Shown: one piece after another, positions 42,935 through 51,037 of the stretch | Numbering within the stretch: the first letter of the stretch is position 1 | Layout of the letters: every line of letters begins with the position of its first letter | Assembly: GCA_012523405.1 (NCBI GenBank) | Contig: JAAYIN010000126.1 | Span: forward strand, 1-64,000 | Direction: 5' to 3' | DNA: 64,000 nucleotides | Origin: Clostridiales bacterium | Lineage (GTDB): Bacteria > Bacillota > Clostridia > Christensenellales > Aristaeellaceae | Position numbers and translations under genes: made by a program | The notes under the pieces: model-generated | Told to the model about the DNA's origin: nothing | What the model saw: the letters and a program-made list of their open reading frames with translations, nothing else | Databases searched by the model: none

Positions 42935-44220
42935 GGCTTGAGGCGTTCGCGGCGCCAGATGATCAAAATCCCAACATTCCAAAGAATTGTTGCGGTTTGC
43001 CCAATGCCTTGTGCATATACAACGCCGCTTAATCGGAGGGCAGGGTTAGCCGTTAGCACATAAGTGAAAATCAGCGTAACCGTTGATATGATAAGTGCTC
43101 CAATCATGGAGCGCTTTTGCTGTCCAAGAGCGCTGATGATTCCGCCTGTTACGTGACTGAAAGCAAAGAGTGCGGTAAGCGGTGCAGCAAGGCGAAACAG
43201 ATCAGCTAGCTCTGCCATGCGGTAAATCCGATTGGCAAGAAAAGAAGCAGCTAGGTATACCGCACCAGAACTGAGCAATGCTACGGGCAAAGCGGAAGCT
43301 ACACAGAGGATAAGCAATCTTTTGAGCTCATGCAAATGATCCTCTGCCTTGGCAATGCGCGGTATGGCAACCATGGATAAGGCACTTGTGAAAATACAGG
43401 GCAGCATCAAAATAGGCATGACCATACCATTGAGCATGCCAAGCCTTGCGGTTGATTCGGCGGCTGATAGCCCTGAATACTGAAGGCGCATGGGGATCAT
43501 GATGGCGGTAAGCGAACGAAGTAAGGTTTGCACAAGCCGACTCAATGTGGTTGGTGCGGCAAGCCTGAGAATGGGTTTTCGCCACTGATCAATAGAAGGC
43601 AGCTTAAACGATGGGATGCGGATGACAGAAATGACAAAGATCAATCCGATAATTTCGGAAACCATTGTTGCTGCAACAGGGACGGCAGCCATCCATGGTG
43701 CAGTGAGTTTAGGCAATAAATATAGCAAACAAACCGTAAACACAAAGCGCCCGATCTGCTCGATCAATTCCGAGAGTGCGGGCACACGGCTCCACTCCAT
43801 CCCATAGCAGTATCCGTTAAAGGATGCAGAATACCCGAGGATGAGGATGCAGGGTGCGGTAAACCAAAGCGACGGCAAAACGCGCACATCGCCCATAACC
43901 TGAGCAATCCACGGTGACAGGATAAGCAGCAATGGAATGAGCACAGCGGAAGCGATGCGAACCATTGATATGCCTGCAAGGAGCGGCTTTTGCTTGTCTT
44001 GCGGTTTGGCGCGTGCGGTGATTCGGCTAATAGCGATGGGGAGTCCCGATGTAAGCGGCGTAATTGCCAGCATATGCACGCCCTGTGCCAGCTCCGCTAT
44101 GCCCATGATTTCAGCGCCTACCAGACGCGAGAGCAGTACACGTAAAACAAGCCCCAATGCACGAACCAAGGCATTGATGGCTGTCAAAAATATGGTTTGT
44201 CTTTTTGCACCTGTTTTCAT
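42922..44220 (-). CDS. SpoVB/MurJ-type polysaccharide or lipid flippase (MOP superfamily)
   Basis: A 432-residue membrane protein with 12-14 helices. The start TIFLTAINALVRALGLVLRVLLSRLVGAE and the internal GLPIAISRITA are typical of the SpoVB branch, which exports lipid-linked wall or polysaccharide precursors and in Bacillus is needed for spore cortex. I start at minus-strand ATG 44220, seven bases after GGAGG; a longer reading to 44577 lacks a ribosome-binding site and would overlap comEB. It could serve vegetative polysaccharide export instead, so no symbol is given. Confidence 0.85.
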   Translation of the reverse strand: MKTGAKRQTIFLTAINALVRALGLVLRVLLSRLVGAEIMGIAELAQGVHMLAITPLTSGLPIAISRITARAKPQDKQKPLLAGISMVRIASAVLIPLLLILSPWIAQVMGDVRVLPSLWFTAPCILILGYSASFNGYCYGMEWSRVPALSELIEQIGRFVFTVCLLYLLPKLTAPWMAAVPVAATMVSEIIGLIFVISVIRIPSFKLPSIDQWRKPILRLAAPTTLSRLVQTLLRSLTAIMIPMRLQYSGLSAAESTARLGMLNGMVMPILMLPCIFTSALSMVAIPRIAKAEDHLHELKRLLILCVASALPVALLSSGAVYLAASFLANRIYRMAELADLFRLAAPLTALFAFSHVTGGIISALGQQKRSMIGALIISTVTLIFTYVLTANPALRLSGVVYAQGIGQTATILWNVGILIIWRRERLKPQAR

Positions 44221-44275
44221 ACCCTCGCCTCCACAAGAAATGCTATGTGGAGTGGAGGGAGTACATGACAAAGGG

Positions 44276-44304
44276 TTGTAAAAAAGATGCGAGAAATGTA
44301 TAAT
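44276..44304 (+). promoter_or_regulatory. Sigma-A promoter of comEB
   Basis: TTGTAA (44276-44281), 17 bases, TATAAT (44299-44304), followed by AAAGGAGG and the comEB start at 44332. Confidence 0.82.
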
Positions 44305-44331
44305 GCACGCAGGTGCAAAGGAGGATGACAG

Positions 44332-44790
44332 ATGGATAAATGGGATATTCGCTTTATGAAAATGGCGTATTTGATTTCCGAATGGACAAGTTGCTACATG
44401 GAAGGCAGAAGCATAGGCGCTGTGATCGTGAAGGACAAGCGCATTATGACAACAGGCTATAATGGCGCTCCCGCAGGTGTGAAAACATGCAAAGAACGCG
44501 GCGAGTGTATGAGGCGCAGGCTGAACATTGAATCGGGCACACATGCGGAACTCTGCTATGCAATTCATGCAGAGCAAAATGCAATCATTCAGGCAGCAAA
44601 ATTAGGCATATCAATCGATGGTGCTACGCTTTATTGTACACATCAGCCTTGCTCGGTGTGTGCAAAGATGATTGTAAACGTAGGCATCAAACGAGTGGTA
44701 TACCAGCAGGGTTATCCTGATCCATTTTCTTTGGAGTTTTTTCAAGAAGCAGGCGTATCGCTTGAGCAATTCATCGAAGTGTTGGATTAA
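44332..44790 (+). CDS. comEB: Deoxycytidylate deaminase (ComEB)
   Basis: Converts dCMP to dUMP for thymidylate synthesis. The 152-residue zinc enzyme has the catalytic HAEQNAI (zinc His and proton-shuttle Glu) and CTHQPCSVCAKMI (two zinc Cys). An extra upstream zinc-type region (CKERGECMRRR, GTHAEL) is as in dCMP deaminases. AAAGGAGG is ten bases before the ATG. It sits alone under its own promoter and converges on the next gene with a five-base gap. Confidence 0.94.
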   Translation: MDKWDIRFMKMAYLISEWTSCYMEGRSIGAVIVKDKRIMTTGYNGAPAGVKTCKERGECMRRRLNIESGTHAELCYAIHAEQNAIIQAAKLGISIDGATLYCTHQPCSVCAKMIVNVGIKRVVYQQGYPDPFSLEFFQEAGVSLEQFIEVLD

Positions 44791-44795
44791 ACGGT

Positions 44796-45533
44796 TTATT
44801 TCTTTTCGTCACCAACGCAGCGCCCGCGCAGACGGTTGATGGTGCGTTCCAGCGCGTTTTTACTGTTGCCCCAGGGTTTATCTTGGTTGCGATAATCAAA
44901 TTTAAGCGTAAACCATTCAAGGTCTTTTTCATCTTGAACAAGGTTCTCTTTGAGAAGCGACAGAAGCGAAGCCGCAAAGGCACTCTGTTGCTTTTCGTTT
45001 AAATGCTTCTTAGCATGGGTTAGCAGCATAGCGGCATGAGGCATACAAACGCCGTTTGAACCATCCCACTTTTTGAGAAATGCCTTGTCGTTTTTCCATA
45101 GATGTAAAAATGTATAGGTATAGCGCAGCATATGCTGATCGATGTTTTCGCAAATCACGCAAGTGTTGCTGAGTCCATCAAGTGCATTGATCAGCGGATC
45201 AAGATCGCCGCCCTTTGCAGAAAACAGACCGCGTTTTTCATTTGCAGGCAGAAGCTTATCAAGCTTGTCCAGTTTTTTGATGAGCTCTTTGCTATGAGAG
45301 TCAACCATGAGTGCATGTCCCAGACGATTTTGCATCATAAATAGCTGCTTGTGATGCGTTTGGCACATGCCCCGCTCATTGACCTGGATGCGTACACTGG
45401 GTTCCATAACGCTGCCGCCTAGGCTTCTGTCAATTTCGGACAGTTCGCATTTTTGATACAATGCGCACAGTGGGCAGCAATCTTCCTTTTCCATTGCTTC
45501 CCAAACCGGAATGGTATCGAGATGATATTGCAT
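44796..45533 (-). CDS. DUF6062-like cysteine-pair protein
   Basis: A 245-residue soluble protein with four repeated metal-like sites: CPLCALYQKC near residue 20, CQTHHKQ, CVICENIDQH in the middle, and CMPHAAML. The symmetric CxxC...CxxH pattern suggests an internal duplication binding two metals or clusters. I associate it with DUF6062, a Clostridia family without known function, from memory of the N-terminal pattern only. GGAGGG precedes the minus-strand ATG. It is divergent from the SPOR-domain operon and shares its promoter region. Confidence 0.65.
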   Translation of the reverse strand: MQYHLDTIPVWEAMEKEDCCPLCALYQKCELSEIDRSLGGSVMEPSVRIQVNERGMCQTHHKQLFMMQNRLGHALMVDSHSKELIKKLDKLDKLLPANEKRGLFSAKGGDLDPLINALDGLSNTCVICENIDQHMLRYTYTFLHLWKNDKAFLKKWDGSNGVCMPHAAMLLTHAKKHLNEKQQSAFAASLLSLLKENLVQDEKDLEWFTLKFDYRNQDKPWGNSKNALERTINRLRGRCVGDEKK

Positions 45534-45556
45534 AATTGCCCTCCGTAAAGTATAAT
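45528..45556 (+). promoter_or_regulatory. Sigma-A promoter of the SPOR/DRTGG/Fe-S operon
   Basis: TTGCAT (45528-45533), 17 bases and TATAAT (45551-45556). The -35 element overlaps the start codon of the divergent DUF6062-like gene, so the two promoters may interfere. It would start a transcript running to about 49714. Confidence 0.7.
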
Positions 45557-45658
45557 AGATAAATATATGGTAGCAGAACGCTAAGCAAAGCGCAACCTTT
45601 CATATTTGATTTCTTTTCCGCATATCGTGCTTTGACATGGTATGCAGGAGGGAAAAAT

Positions 45659-46489
45659 ATGCAGGACAATAAGCGCGTATATCCAAGTAATAGCTTCCCG
45701 AAAAAATGGCTTAGCTATTTACTTTTGTTCTTATCAGCGGTGGTTTTATTTTCCGGGATTGTATGGAATGGCAATGATGGCGATGTTGATATCAGTCTTG
45801 CCGCAACACCTACGCCGATCCCAACGAATGAGGTTTTTGATGAAACCGTTCAAAGCCGAGACATTGCATTGCCATCGAGTACATGGTATGCGCTCCAGCT
45901 TGGCGTGTTTGAAAATGAAGAAGCTGCTAAGCAGCTAGCTGATCAATTCATTCAGCGCGGCGCTGCGGGCTATGTGTGGCATGATGGACGCTACCGCATG
46001 CTTGCTGCCGTATATCCAACGAAGGAAGATGCGCAATACGTGCGTTTGCAGCTTAGCGAGCAGCATACCATTGATTCATACTTGTATCAAATTGAGTTGC
46101 CTGCGCTTGCGATTCGCCTTCGCGGCATGAAGGGACAACTGGACATCCTTGAGGCAGCATTTGCGCATGCAAATGACCTTGTCGTGCAATTGCAGAGCAT
46201 AGGCGTGATCATGGATAGGCAGGAGCGGAGCAATGCAGAGGTTCTTGAACTCTTGCAGAATCTTCGCGGCCAGATGAACGTAGTGTCGCTTCGCTTGCAG
46301 CAGAGATTCACGTCCCCAAGGCATCAGACTGTGGATGGACTCATCGCGTGCTTCACTCAATACTCGGGATTTTGCGACACATTAAGTGCGAATACAAGCG
46401 CTGTTACACTGGCGCGTGAACTAAAAAGCCAAACATTTACGACACTTCAATTGATAAAGGATATTTACGACCAACTCAGTAATACATAG
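45659..46489 (+). CDS. SPOR-domain membrane-anchored protein
   Basis: A 276-residue protein with a cytoplasmic basic start, one membrane helix (YLLLFLSAVVLFSGIVW, about residues 18-36), a Thr/Pro-rich stretch and a SPOR domain (WYALQLGVFENEEAAKQLADQ onward, about residues 80-145) that binds denuded glycan strands at the septum. The remaining half is helical. ATG 45659 follows AGGAGGG; the reading from 45632 lacks one. It is first in an operon whose other members look like redox sensing, so its link to them is unclear. Confidence 0.8.
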   Translation: MQDNKRVYPSNSFPKKWLSYLLLFLSAVVLFSGIVWNGNDGDVDISLAATPTPIPTNEVFDETVQSRDIALPSSTWYALQLGVFENEEAAKQLADQFIQRGAAGYVWHDGRYRMLAAVYPTKEDAQYVRLQLSEQHTIDSYLYQIELPALAIRLRGMKGQLDILEAAFAHANDLVVQLQSIGVIMDRQERSNAEVLELLQNLRGQMNVVSLRLQQRFTSPRHQTVDGLIACFTQYSGFCDTLSANTSAVTLARELKSQTFTTLQLIKDIYDQLSNT

Positions 46490-46501
46490 GAGGTTTATTA
46501 T

Positions 46502-46861
46502 ATGACCATAAAGGAACTACTTCCAGTCATTAATGCTAGGGTGCTTTGCGGGGATGATCGGCTTGACCAGGAGGTCAACAGCGCTTGCGGCAGCGACTTG
46601 ATGAGCGATGTGCTGGCCTTTGTTAAGGACAAGACGGTTCTGATTACTGGGCTGACCAATGTGCATGTGATGAGAACGGCGGAAATGCTGGACATTCATT
46701 GCGTCATCTTTGCTCGTGGTAAAGTCCCTCAAGAAGAAATTTTAGAGGAAGCGCGTGAACTGGATATTGTTGTGCTAACGACAGAATATACCACGTTTAC
46801 GACATGCGGAATGCTATACGAAGCGGGGATTCGCGGAACAAATGAACGTAGCGGCGCATGA
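46502..46861 (+). CDS. DRTGG-domain protein (first copy)
   Basis: A 119-residue single-domain protein of the DRTGG fold, seen also in phosphotransacetylases and CBS proteins and presumed to bind ligand. The pattern MTIKELLPVINARVLCG, CGSDLMSDVLAFVKDKTVLITG and TTCGMLYEAGI resembles the second DRTGG gene at 48657 (GYSCDLLSWVLAHGK, EICGLMNKAGI), so the two are paralogues. AGGAGG precedes the ATG. Function is unknown; its constant company with GHKL ATPases and hydrogenase-like Fe-S proteins points to a sensing role. Confidence 0.83.
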   Translation: MTIKELLPVINARVLCGDDRLDQEVNSACGSDLMSDVLAFVKDKTVLITGLTNVHVMRTAEMLDIHCVIFARGKVPQEEILEEARELDIVVLTTEYTTFTTCGMLYEAGIRGTNERSGA

Positions 46862-46881
46862 GCGCGTGAAAGAGGAATACA

Positions 46882-47310
46882 ATGCAAGAAAATATATTTG
46901 TTGATACGTATGATGTACAATCGGGAGAGTTTCAAACGACTGGCGATGCATCGGGCAGTATTAAGCGAAAGCTTAAGCAGATCGGCGTTGATAGCACAGT
47001 GCTCAGAAGAATTGCCGTGGCAAGCTATGAAGCTGAGCTGAACCTCATCATCCATAGCATGGGCGGACGACTCACGATTCAAATGAATCCAGAAAGAATT
47101 ACGCTGATCTCAAAGGACGTAGGCCCCGGCATAGCGGATCTTAGCAAAGCAATGTGCGAAGGCTTTTCTACGGCAAGCGAGGAAGCTCGCGATTTGGGAT
47201 TTGGCGCAGGTATGGGATTGCCAAATATGAAACGCAATGCGGATGGATTTGACATCAGCAGCGAAGTGAATGTGGGAACGCAGATCAAAATGGAGTTTCG
47301 GCTTCAATGA
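46882..47310 (+). CDS. GHKL-type ATPase, anti-sigma-factor-like
   Basis: A 142-residue ATP-binding protein of the RsbW/SpoIIAB kind without a phospho-acceptor domain. The N box is in ASYEAELNLIIHS, the G1 box is DVGPGI and the G2 box GFGAGMGLPNMKR. Such proteins switch partners by phosphorylation or nucleotide state. No anti-anti-sigma gene is nearby. It lies between the first DRTGG gene and the hydrogenase-like Fe-S gene. Start ATG 46882 after GAGGAA. Confidence 0.85.
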   Translation: MQENIFVDTYDVQSGEFQTTGDASGSIKRKLKQIGVDSTVLRRIAVASYEAELNLIIHSMGGRLTIQMNPERITLISKDVGPGIADLSKAMCEGFSTASEEARDLGFGAGMGLPNMKRNADGFDISSEVNVGTQIKMEFRLQ

Positions 47311-47342
47311 TGATATCCATTCCCATATGGAGGTCTTAACTA

Positions 47343-48647
47343 ATGAACAAGAGAAGATTCCATTCTGTAAGACTGGACAAAGACAAATGTAAAGGTTGCA
47401 CCAACTGCTTGAAGCGCTGCCCAACGGAGGCTATTCGCGTTCGCGGCGGACGTGCACATATCATCGATGAACGATGCATCGACTGCGGCGAATGTATACG
47501 CGTATGTGATTATCATGCGAAGTATGCGCAAACCGATCCGCTTGCGAGCATCAATCGCTTCAAGTACAAAATTGCACTTCCCGCGCCATCGTTATATGGA
47601 CAGTTTAAGCATTTGATCAGCGCCTCGCAGGTGCTTGAAGGATTGCTTAAAATGGGCTTTGACGATGTGTTTGAAGTGGCAGAAGGTGCAGATATTGTCA
47701 CACGTGCTATTCGCGAGAGAATGCGCAGCATACCCAAAGATCGCTATCCAGTGATTTCTTCGGCTTGCCCTGCCATCGTTCGCCTGATTCGGGTGCGTTT
47801 TCCTGAACTGATACCGCATATCATTGACGTGCGTCAGCCGATGGAAGTTGCGGCAATGGTGGCAAAGCGCGAATTCTGCAAAAAGAATGATGTTCCGCAA
47901 GAAGAGGTCGGCTGTTTCTTTATTACGCCATGCGCAGCAAAGATGACGGCAATCAGAACCCCGATCGGACATGAAACATCGGCTGTTGACGGCGCGATTT
48001 CGATGCTTGAGATCTACGGCTTGCTCGCAAGTCAAATTAAGAACCTGCCCATCGATACGCACCTTGCACGCGCTACATCGTTTGGCGTGGGCTGGGCAAA
48101 CAGCGGGGGCGAGGTACGGGCAGTTGCGCCAGAGCATAGCATGGCGGTTGACGGAATTGAAAATGTCATTCGTGTTCTTGAAGAAATTGAGAACAATAAG
48201 CTTCAGGATCTTGTGTTCTTTGAAGGTGCGGCATGCACGGGCGGTAGTGTCGGCGGTCCGCTGACCTTTGAAAACAGCTATGTTGCACGCGGCACGGTTC
48301 GTGCGTTGATGCGCGGGTGTGACATTGTGCATCCTGACGAGAAGGTCAATGCATCGTATTTGACCAAGTATCAGCTCATGACGGACAAGCAGATTTCGCC
48401 TAACAGCGTCATGCGGCTTGATGATGATATTGTGGAAGCCATGCGTAAGCTTGAGCAGATGGAAGAAATCGTGAAAAGCCTGCCGGGCTATGACTGCGGA
48501 AGCTGCGGCAGTCCAACGTGCAGAACATTTGCAGAGGATATCGTACGCGGTTACTGCAATAAAATGGACTGCATCCACGTACTCAAGGAGCAACTGCAAA
48601 TCATGGCGCAACGAATGGTTGAACTAGCCAAAACCACAAGAGAGTAG
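47343..48647 (+). CDS. HydS-like iron-sulfur protein with hydrogenase C-terminal-like domain, probable sensor
   Basis: A 434-residue protein. Residues 16-55 form a 2[4Fe-4S] ferredoxin (CKGCTNCLKRCP, CIDCGECIRVC). Residues about 75-345 match the [FeFe]-hydrogenase large domain. The three H-cluster motifs are altered: SSACPA at about 139-143 for TSC-x-P, TPCAAK with Cys197, and ACTGGSVGGP where Cys298 is kept but position 302 is Ser. The C-terminus has DCGSCGSPTCRTFA (from Cys385), a further [4Fe-4S] site of the RnfB/CODH kind. Loss of a cluster-bridging cysteine argues against catalysis, so a redox or H2-responsive regulator is likely. It is flanked by DRTGG, GHKL and PHP genes. Confidence 0.85.
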   Translation: MNKRRFHSVRLDKDKCKGCTNCLKRCPTEAIRVRGGRAHIIDERCIDCGECIRVCDYHAKYAQTDPLASINRFKYKIALPAPSLYGQFKHLISASQVLEGLLKMGFDDVFEVAEGADIVTRAIRERMRSIPKDRYPVISSACPAIVRLIRVRFPELIPHIIDVRQPMEVAAMVAKREFCKKNDVPQEEVGCFFITPCAAKMTAIRTPIGHETSAVDGAISMLEIYGLLASQIKNLPIDTHLARATSFGVGWANSGGEVRAVAPEHSMAVDGIENVIRVLEEIENNKLQDLVFFEGAACTGGSVGGPLTFENSYVARGTVRALMRGCDIVHPDEKVNASYLTKYQLMTDKQISPNSVMRLDDDIVEAMRKLEQMEEIVKSLPGYDCGSCGSPTCRTFAEDIVRGYCNKMDCIHVLKEQLQIMAQRMVELAKTTRE

Positions 48648-48656
48648 GGAATCGAT

Positions 48657-49004
48657 ATGAAAGTAAGCGACTTGATGGCACTTCTTGATGCCACAAACCT
48701 TGTTGAAGGCGCCAATATGGATGCGGAGATCAGCTGCGGGTATTCCTGCGATTTGCTAAGCTGGGTGCTTGCGCACGGAAAACTAGGCATGGCTTGGTGT
48801 ACGGTGCAATCACATGTGAATGTGATCGCTGTATCTGTACTCATGGAAATGGCATGCGTGATTTTGGTGGAAGGCGTAGAGCCTGAACCAGCGTCTCTCA
48901 AGAAAGCGATTGATGAAGAACTGCCCATCCTTTCAACCAAGAAAACAGCGTATGAAATTTGCGGGCTCATGAATAAGGCGGGCATAATGCCACCTGTGGA
49001 GTAA
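48657..49004 (+). CDS. DRTGG-domain protein (second copy)
   Basis: A 115-residue paralogue of the protein at 46502, with MKVSDLMALLDATNLV, GYSCDLLSWVLAHGK and EICGLMNKAGI in matching positions. It starts nine bases after the Fe-S gene and ends two bases before the PHP gene, so it is tightly co-expressed. The glycine-rich ligand loop of classical DRTGG domains is only loosely kept. The duplicate flanks the Fe-S gene on its other side. Confidence 0.82.
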   Translation: MKVSDLMALLDATNLVEGANMDAEISCGYSCDLLSWVLAHGKLGMAWCTVQSHVNVIAVSVLMEMACVILVEGVEPEPASLKKAIDEELPILSTKKTAYEICGLMNKAGIMPPVE

Positions 49005-49006
49005 AA

Positions 49007-49714
49007 GTGAAAGTCTATTGTGATTTACATATTCATACTTGCTTGTCTCCGTGTGCCGATGATGATGTGACACCATGGAATGCTGTGGGCATGTGCAAGA
49101 TCAAGGGGCTTGATGTCATTGCGATCACTGATCATAACAGCGCACTCAACGTGCGGGACGCTATGGCAGCAGGCAATGAATACGGAGTAGCGGTGATTGC
49201 CGGTATGGAAATTACCAGCAAAGAAGAAGCGCATATATTGGCTTATTTTGAACAGCTGAACGATGCGCTTGCAGCTAGTGATGATGTCTATGCCCATCTG
49301 GCTGATGTCAAAAACAACCCGCAGTTGTTTGGCAATCAATTGATCATGCAAAACGGCGATGAGTTTGCAGGCGTGGTGGACAAGCTATTGATCACTTCGA
49401 CGGATTTATCGGTGGATGAAGTATGTGAACTGATAGCGCGGCATCATGGGATAGCCGTTCCTGCTCATATCAATCGGGGCGGCAATGGCATGATTGGTGC
49501 ACTGGGCTTAATGCCGTTCTTGCCTGAGTATCCTGTTGTGGAGATTGTCAAGCATCTGCCGTGTCCAGACTATGCAATAAAAGGCAGATTTCTGCTTCAA
49601 TCAAGCGATGCACATCGCTTGGAGGACATCCAAGAGCAGGTCTTTGCGCTTGAGGTGGATGAGCCGACTGCTAAGGGTGTATTTGATGCACTCAAAGCGA
49701 AAATGAATGTTTGA
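49007..49714 (+). CDS. PHP-domain phosphoesterase
   Basis: A 235-residue metal-dependent hydrolase fold. The first motif CDLHIHTCLSPCADDDVTP holds the metal His residues; AITDHNSAL is the second, VIAGMEIT the third, and SSDAHRLEDI gives the last His. PHP proteins act as phosphatases or polymerase-proofreading units; the substrate here is unknown but the domain appears complete. The start is GTG 49007. It is the last gene of the operon, and its TGA lies inside the -35 box of the downstream btu promoter. Confidence 0.88.
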   Translation: MKVYCDLHIHTCLSPCADDDVTPWNAVGMCKIKGLDVIAITDHNSALNVRDAMAAGNEYGVAVIAGMEITSKEEAHILAYFEQLNDALAASDDVYAHLADVKNNPQLFGNQLIMQNGDEFAGVVDKLLITSTDLSVDEVCELIARHHGIAVPAHINRGGNGMIGALGLMPFLPEYPVVEIVKHLPCPDYAIKGRFLLQSSDAHRLEDIQEQVFALEVDEPTAKGVFDALKAKMNV

Positions 49715-49744
49715 CGCTGATTGCATTATCAAGTATAATGCAAT
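49711..49744 (+). promoter_or_regulatory. btu promoter overlapped by a perfect 10-base palindrome
   Basis: TTGACG (49711-49716), 17 bases and TATAAT (49734-49739) form a strong sigma-A promoter. ATTGCATTAT (49720-49729) and ATAATGCAAT (49735-49744) are perfect inverted copies around a five-base centre and cover the spacer and -10 box. No T-run follows, so an operator is as likely as a terminator stem. Confidence 0.75.
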
Positions 49745-49760
49745 CGACAAATGAATAGCT

Positions 49761-49973
49761 GGTGTATCTGCGTGGAAACACGCGATGAAAGAAGAACTTT
49801 CGTCATGGGAATCGGATGTGATTTTCGAACTATCCCAGTAACCGTGAAGCGGACGAACGAGCAAAGGGAAGGCACGGGCATAAAGCCCTACCGCTATTTC
49901 CAGACCACTGCAGGAATTCTTGCGGGAAGGTGCTCAAGTAGGATGAAGCCAAGTCGGGAGACCTGTTTACACC
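49761..49973 (+). promoter_or_regulatory. Cobalamin (adenosylcobalamin) riboswitch
   Basis: The leader holds the conserved cobalamin-riboswitch parts in order: GGTGTA (49761-49766), able to close P1 with TACACC (49968-49973); the core GGGAATCGGATGTGA (49807-49821); CCC-GTAACCGTGA-type sequence near 49834-49848; and the B12 box AGCCAAGTCGGGAGACCTG (49947-49965). It lies about 15 bases after the predicted transcription start and upstream of a B12-type ABC transporter, which is the expected target. The pairing was checked by eye, not by a covariance model. Confidence 0.88.
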
Positions 49974-50024
49974 ATTCACCCTGGGGATGGGACCTGCTAT
50001 TAAACCTCATAAACAAGGTTAATT

Positions 50025-50059
50025 AGTCGTGCTCGCCTTTATGGTGGGCGCGACTTTGC
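50025..50059 (+). terminator. Riboswitch expression-platform hairpin
   Basis: A 13-base stem (AGTCGTGCTCGCC at 50025-50037 with GGTGGGCGCGACT at 50043-50055, three G-T pairs) is followed by TT-GCG-TTT. It has the form of an intrinsic terminator between the riboswitch and the btuF ribosome-binding site; the T-run is weak, so control may partly be through mRNA folding. Confidence 0.7.
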
Positions 50060-50108
50060 GTTTCCCTCGCGATTTCATTTGCAAATCAAACTATTGGAGG
50101 AGAACGAA

Positions 50109-51026
50109 ATGAACAAAAGACTTGGACTTGTCCTTTGCATGGTAATGCTGCTGATGATCGCCTGCATGCCTGCGCTTTCGGAGGGCGGAATCCGGCTGGT
50201 GGACATGGAAGGGCGTACGGTATTGCTTGAAGCCGCTGCGACAAAAGTCATTGCACTCAATCCTGCTGATTGCGAAATCGTCTATGCGATTGGCGCAGAG
50301 GATTCGCTGGTTGGCAGAGGCGAATACTGCAACTATCCTGAGGCGGTTTACGAACTTCCTTCGGTCAACAGCGGTACAGAAATGAATGTTGAGCAGATTC
50401 TTGCACTTGAGCCCCAGATCATCATCATGAGCAAGATGGCGCAGACCACAGATCAGGTTGATGCTCTGGAAAATGCAGGTGTTCGCGTTGTGATTTCAGA
50501 TGCGCAAAGCATCGAGGAAACATATACCGCGATTGAAATGATCGGTGCATTGCTTGGTAAAACCCAAGAAGCAGAGACGCTAGTCAGTGATATGAAGGAC
50601 GGGTTTGCGGGCGTTTCAGCAGCGGCTACAGCGCTTGATAAGACCGTTTACTTTGAAGTATCTCCGCTGCAATGGGGACTATGGACATCTGGTGGCGATA
50701 CCTTTATGGATGAGCTGGCGCAAATTTGCGGACTTACCAATGCGTTTGCAGATGTGCAGGGATGGGCCGAGGTTTCGCAGGAGCAAGTGATCCAGCGCAA
50801 TCCCGACTTTATCCTAACCACCACCGGCTACTATGGTGAAGGTCCATTGCCCGCTGATGAAATCATGAGCCGCGATGGATGGGAAGGCATGGATGCAGTG
50901 GAAAACGGTGCGGTATATGCCATCGACAGCGATAGCGTATCCCGCCCAGGACCGCGTCTGGTAGATGCAGCCTATGAGATCATGGAATTTGTAACTACAT
51001 TTGATACGCAGGCAGATGCTGCTTGA
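50109..51026 (+). CDS. btuF: Cobalamin ABC transporter substrate-binding protein (BtuF-like)
   Basis: A periplasmic-binding-type protein of 305 residues (Fe3+-siderophore/B12 family, helical backbone). The N-terminal signal (LVLCMVMLLMIACMPALSEG) has a possible lipobox at MIAC, so it may be lipid-anchored. VIALNPADCEIVYAIGAEDSLVGRG in parts and NPDFILTTTGYYGEG are typical. The riboswitch upstream makes cobalamin or a cobinamide the probable ligand. ATG 50109 follows GGAGGAG. First gene of btuFCD. Confidence 0.86.
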   Translation: MNKRLGLVLCMVMLLMIACMPALSEGGIRLVDMEGRTVLLEAAATKVIALNPADCEIVYAIGAEDSLVGRGEYCNYPEAVYELPSVNSGTEMNVEQILALEPQIIIMSKMAQTTDQVDALENAGVRVVISDAQSIEETYTAIEMIGALLGKTQEAETLVSDMKDGFAGVSAAATALDKTVYFEVSPLQWGLWTSGGDTFMDELAQICGLTNAFADVQGWAEVSQEQVIQRNPDFILTTTGYYGEGPLPADEIMSRDGWEGMDAVENGAVYAIDSDSVSRPGPRLVDAAYEIMEFVTTFDTQADAA

Positions 51027-51037
51027 TAGGATGAATC

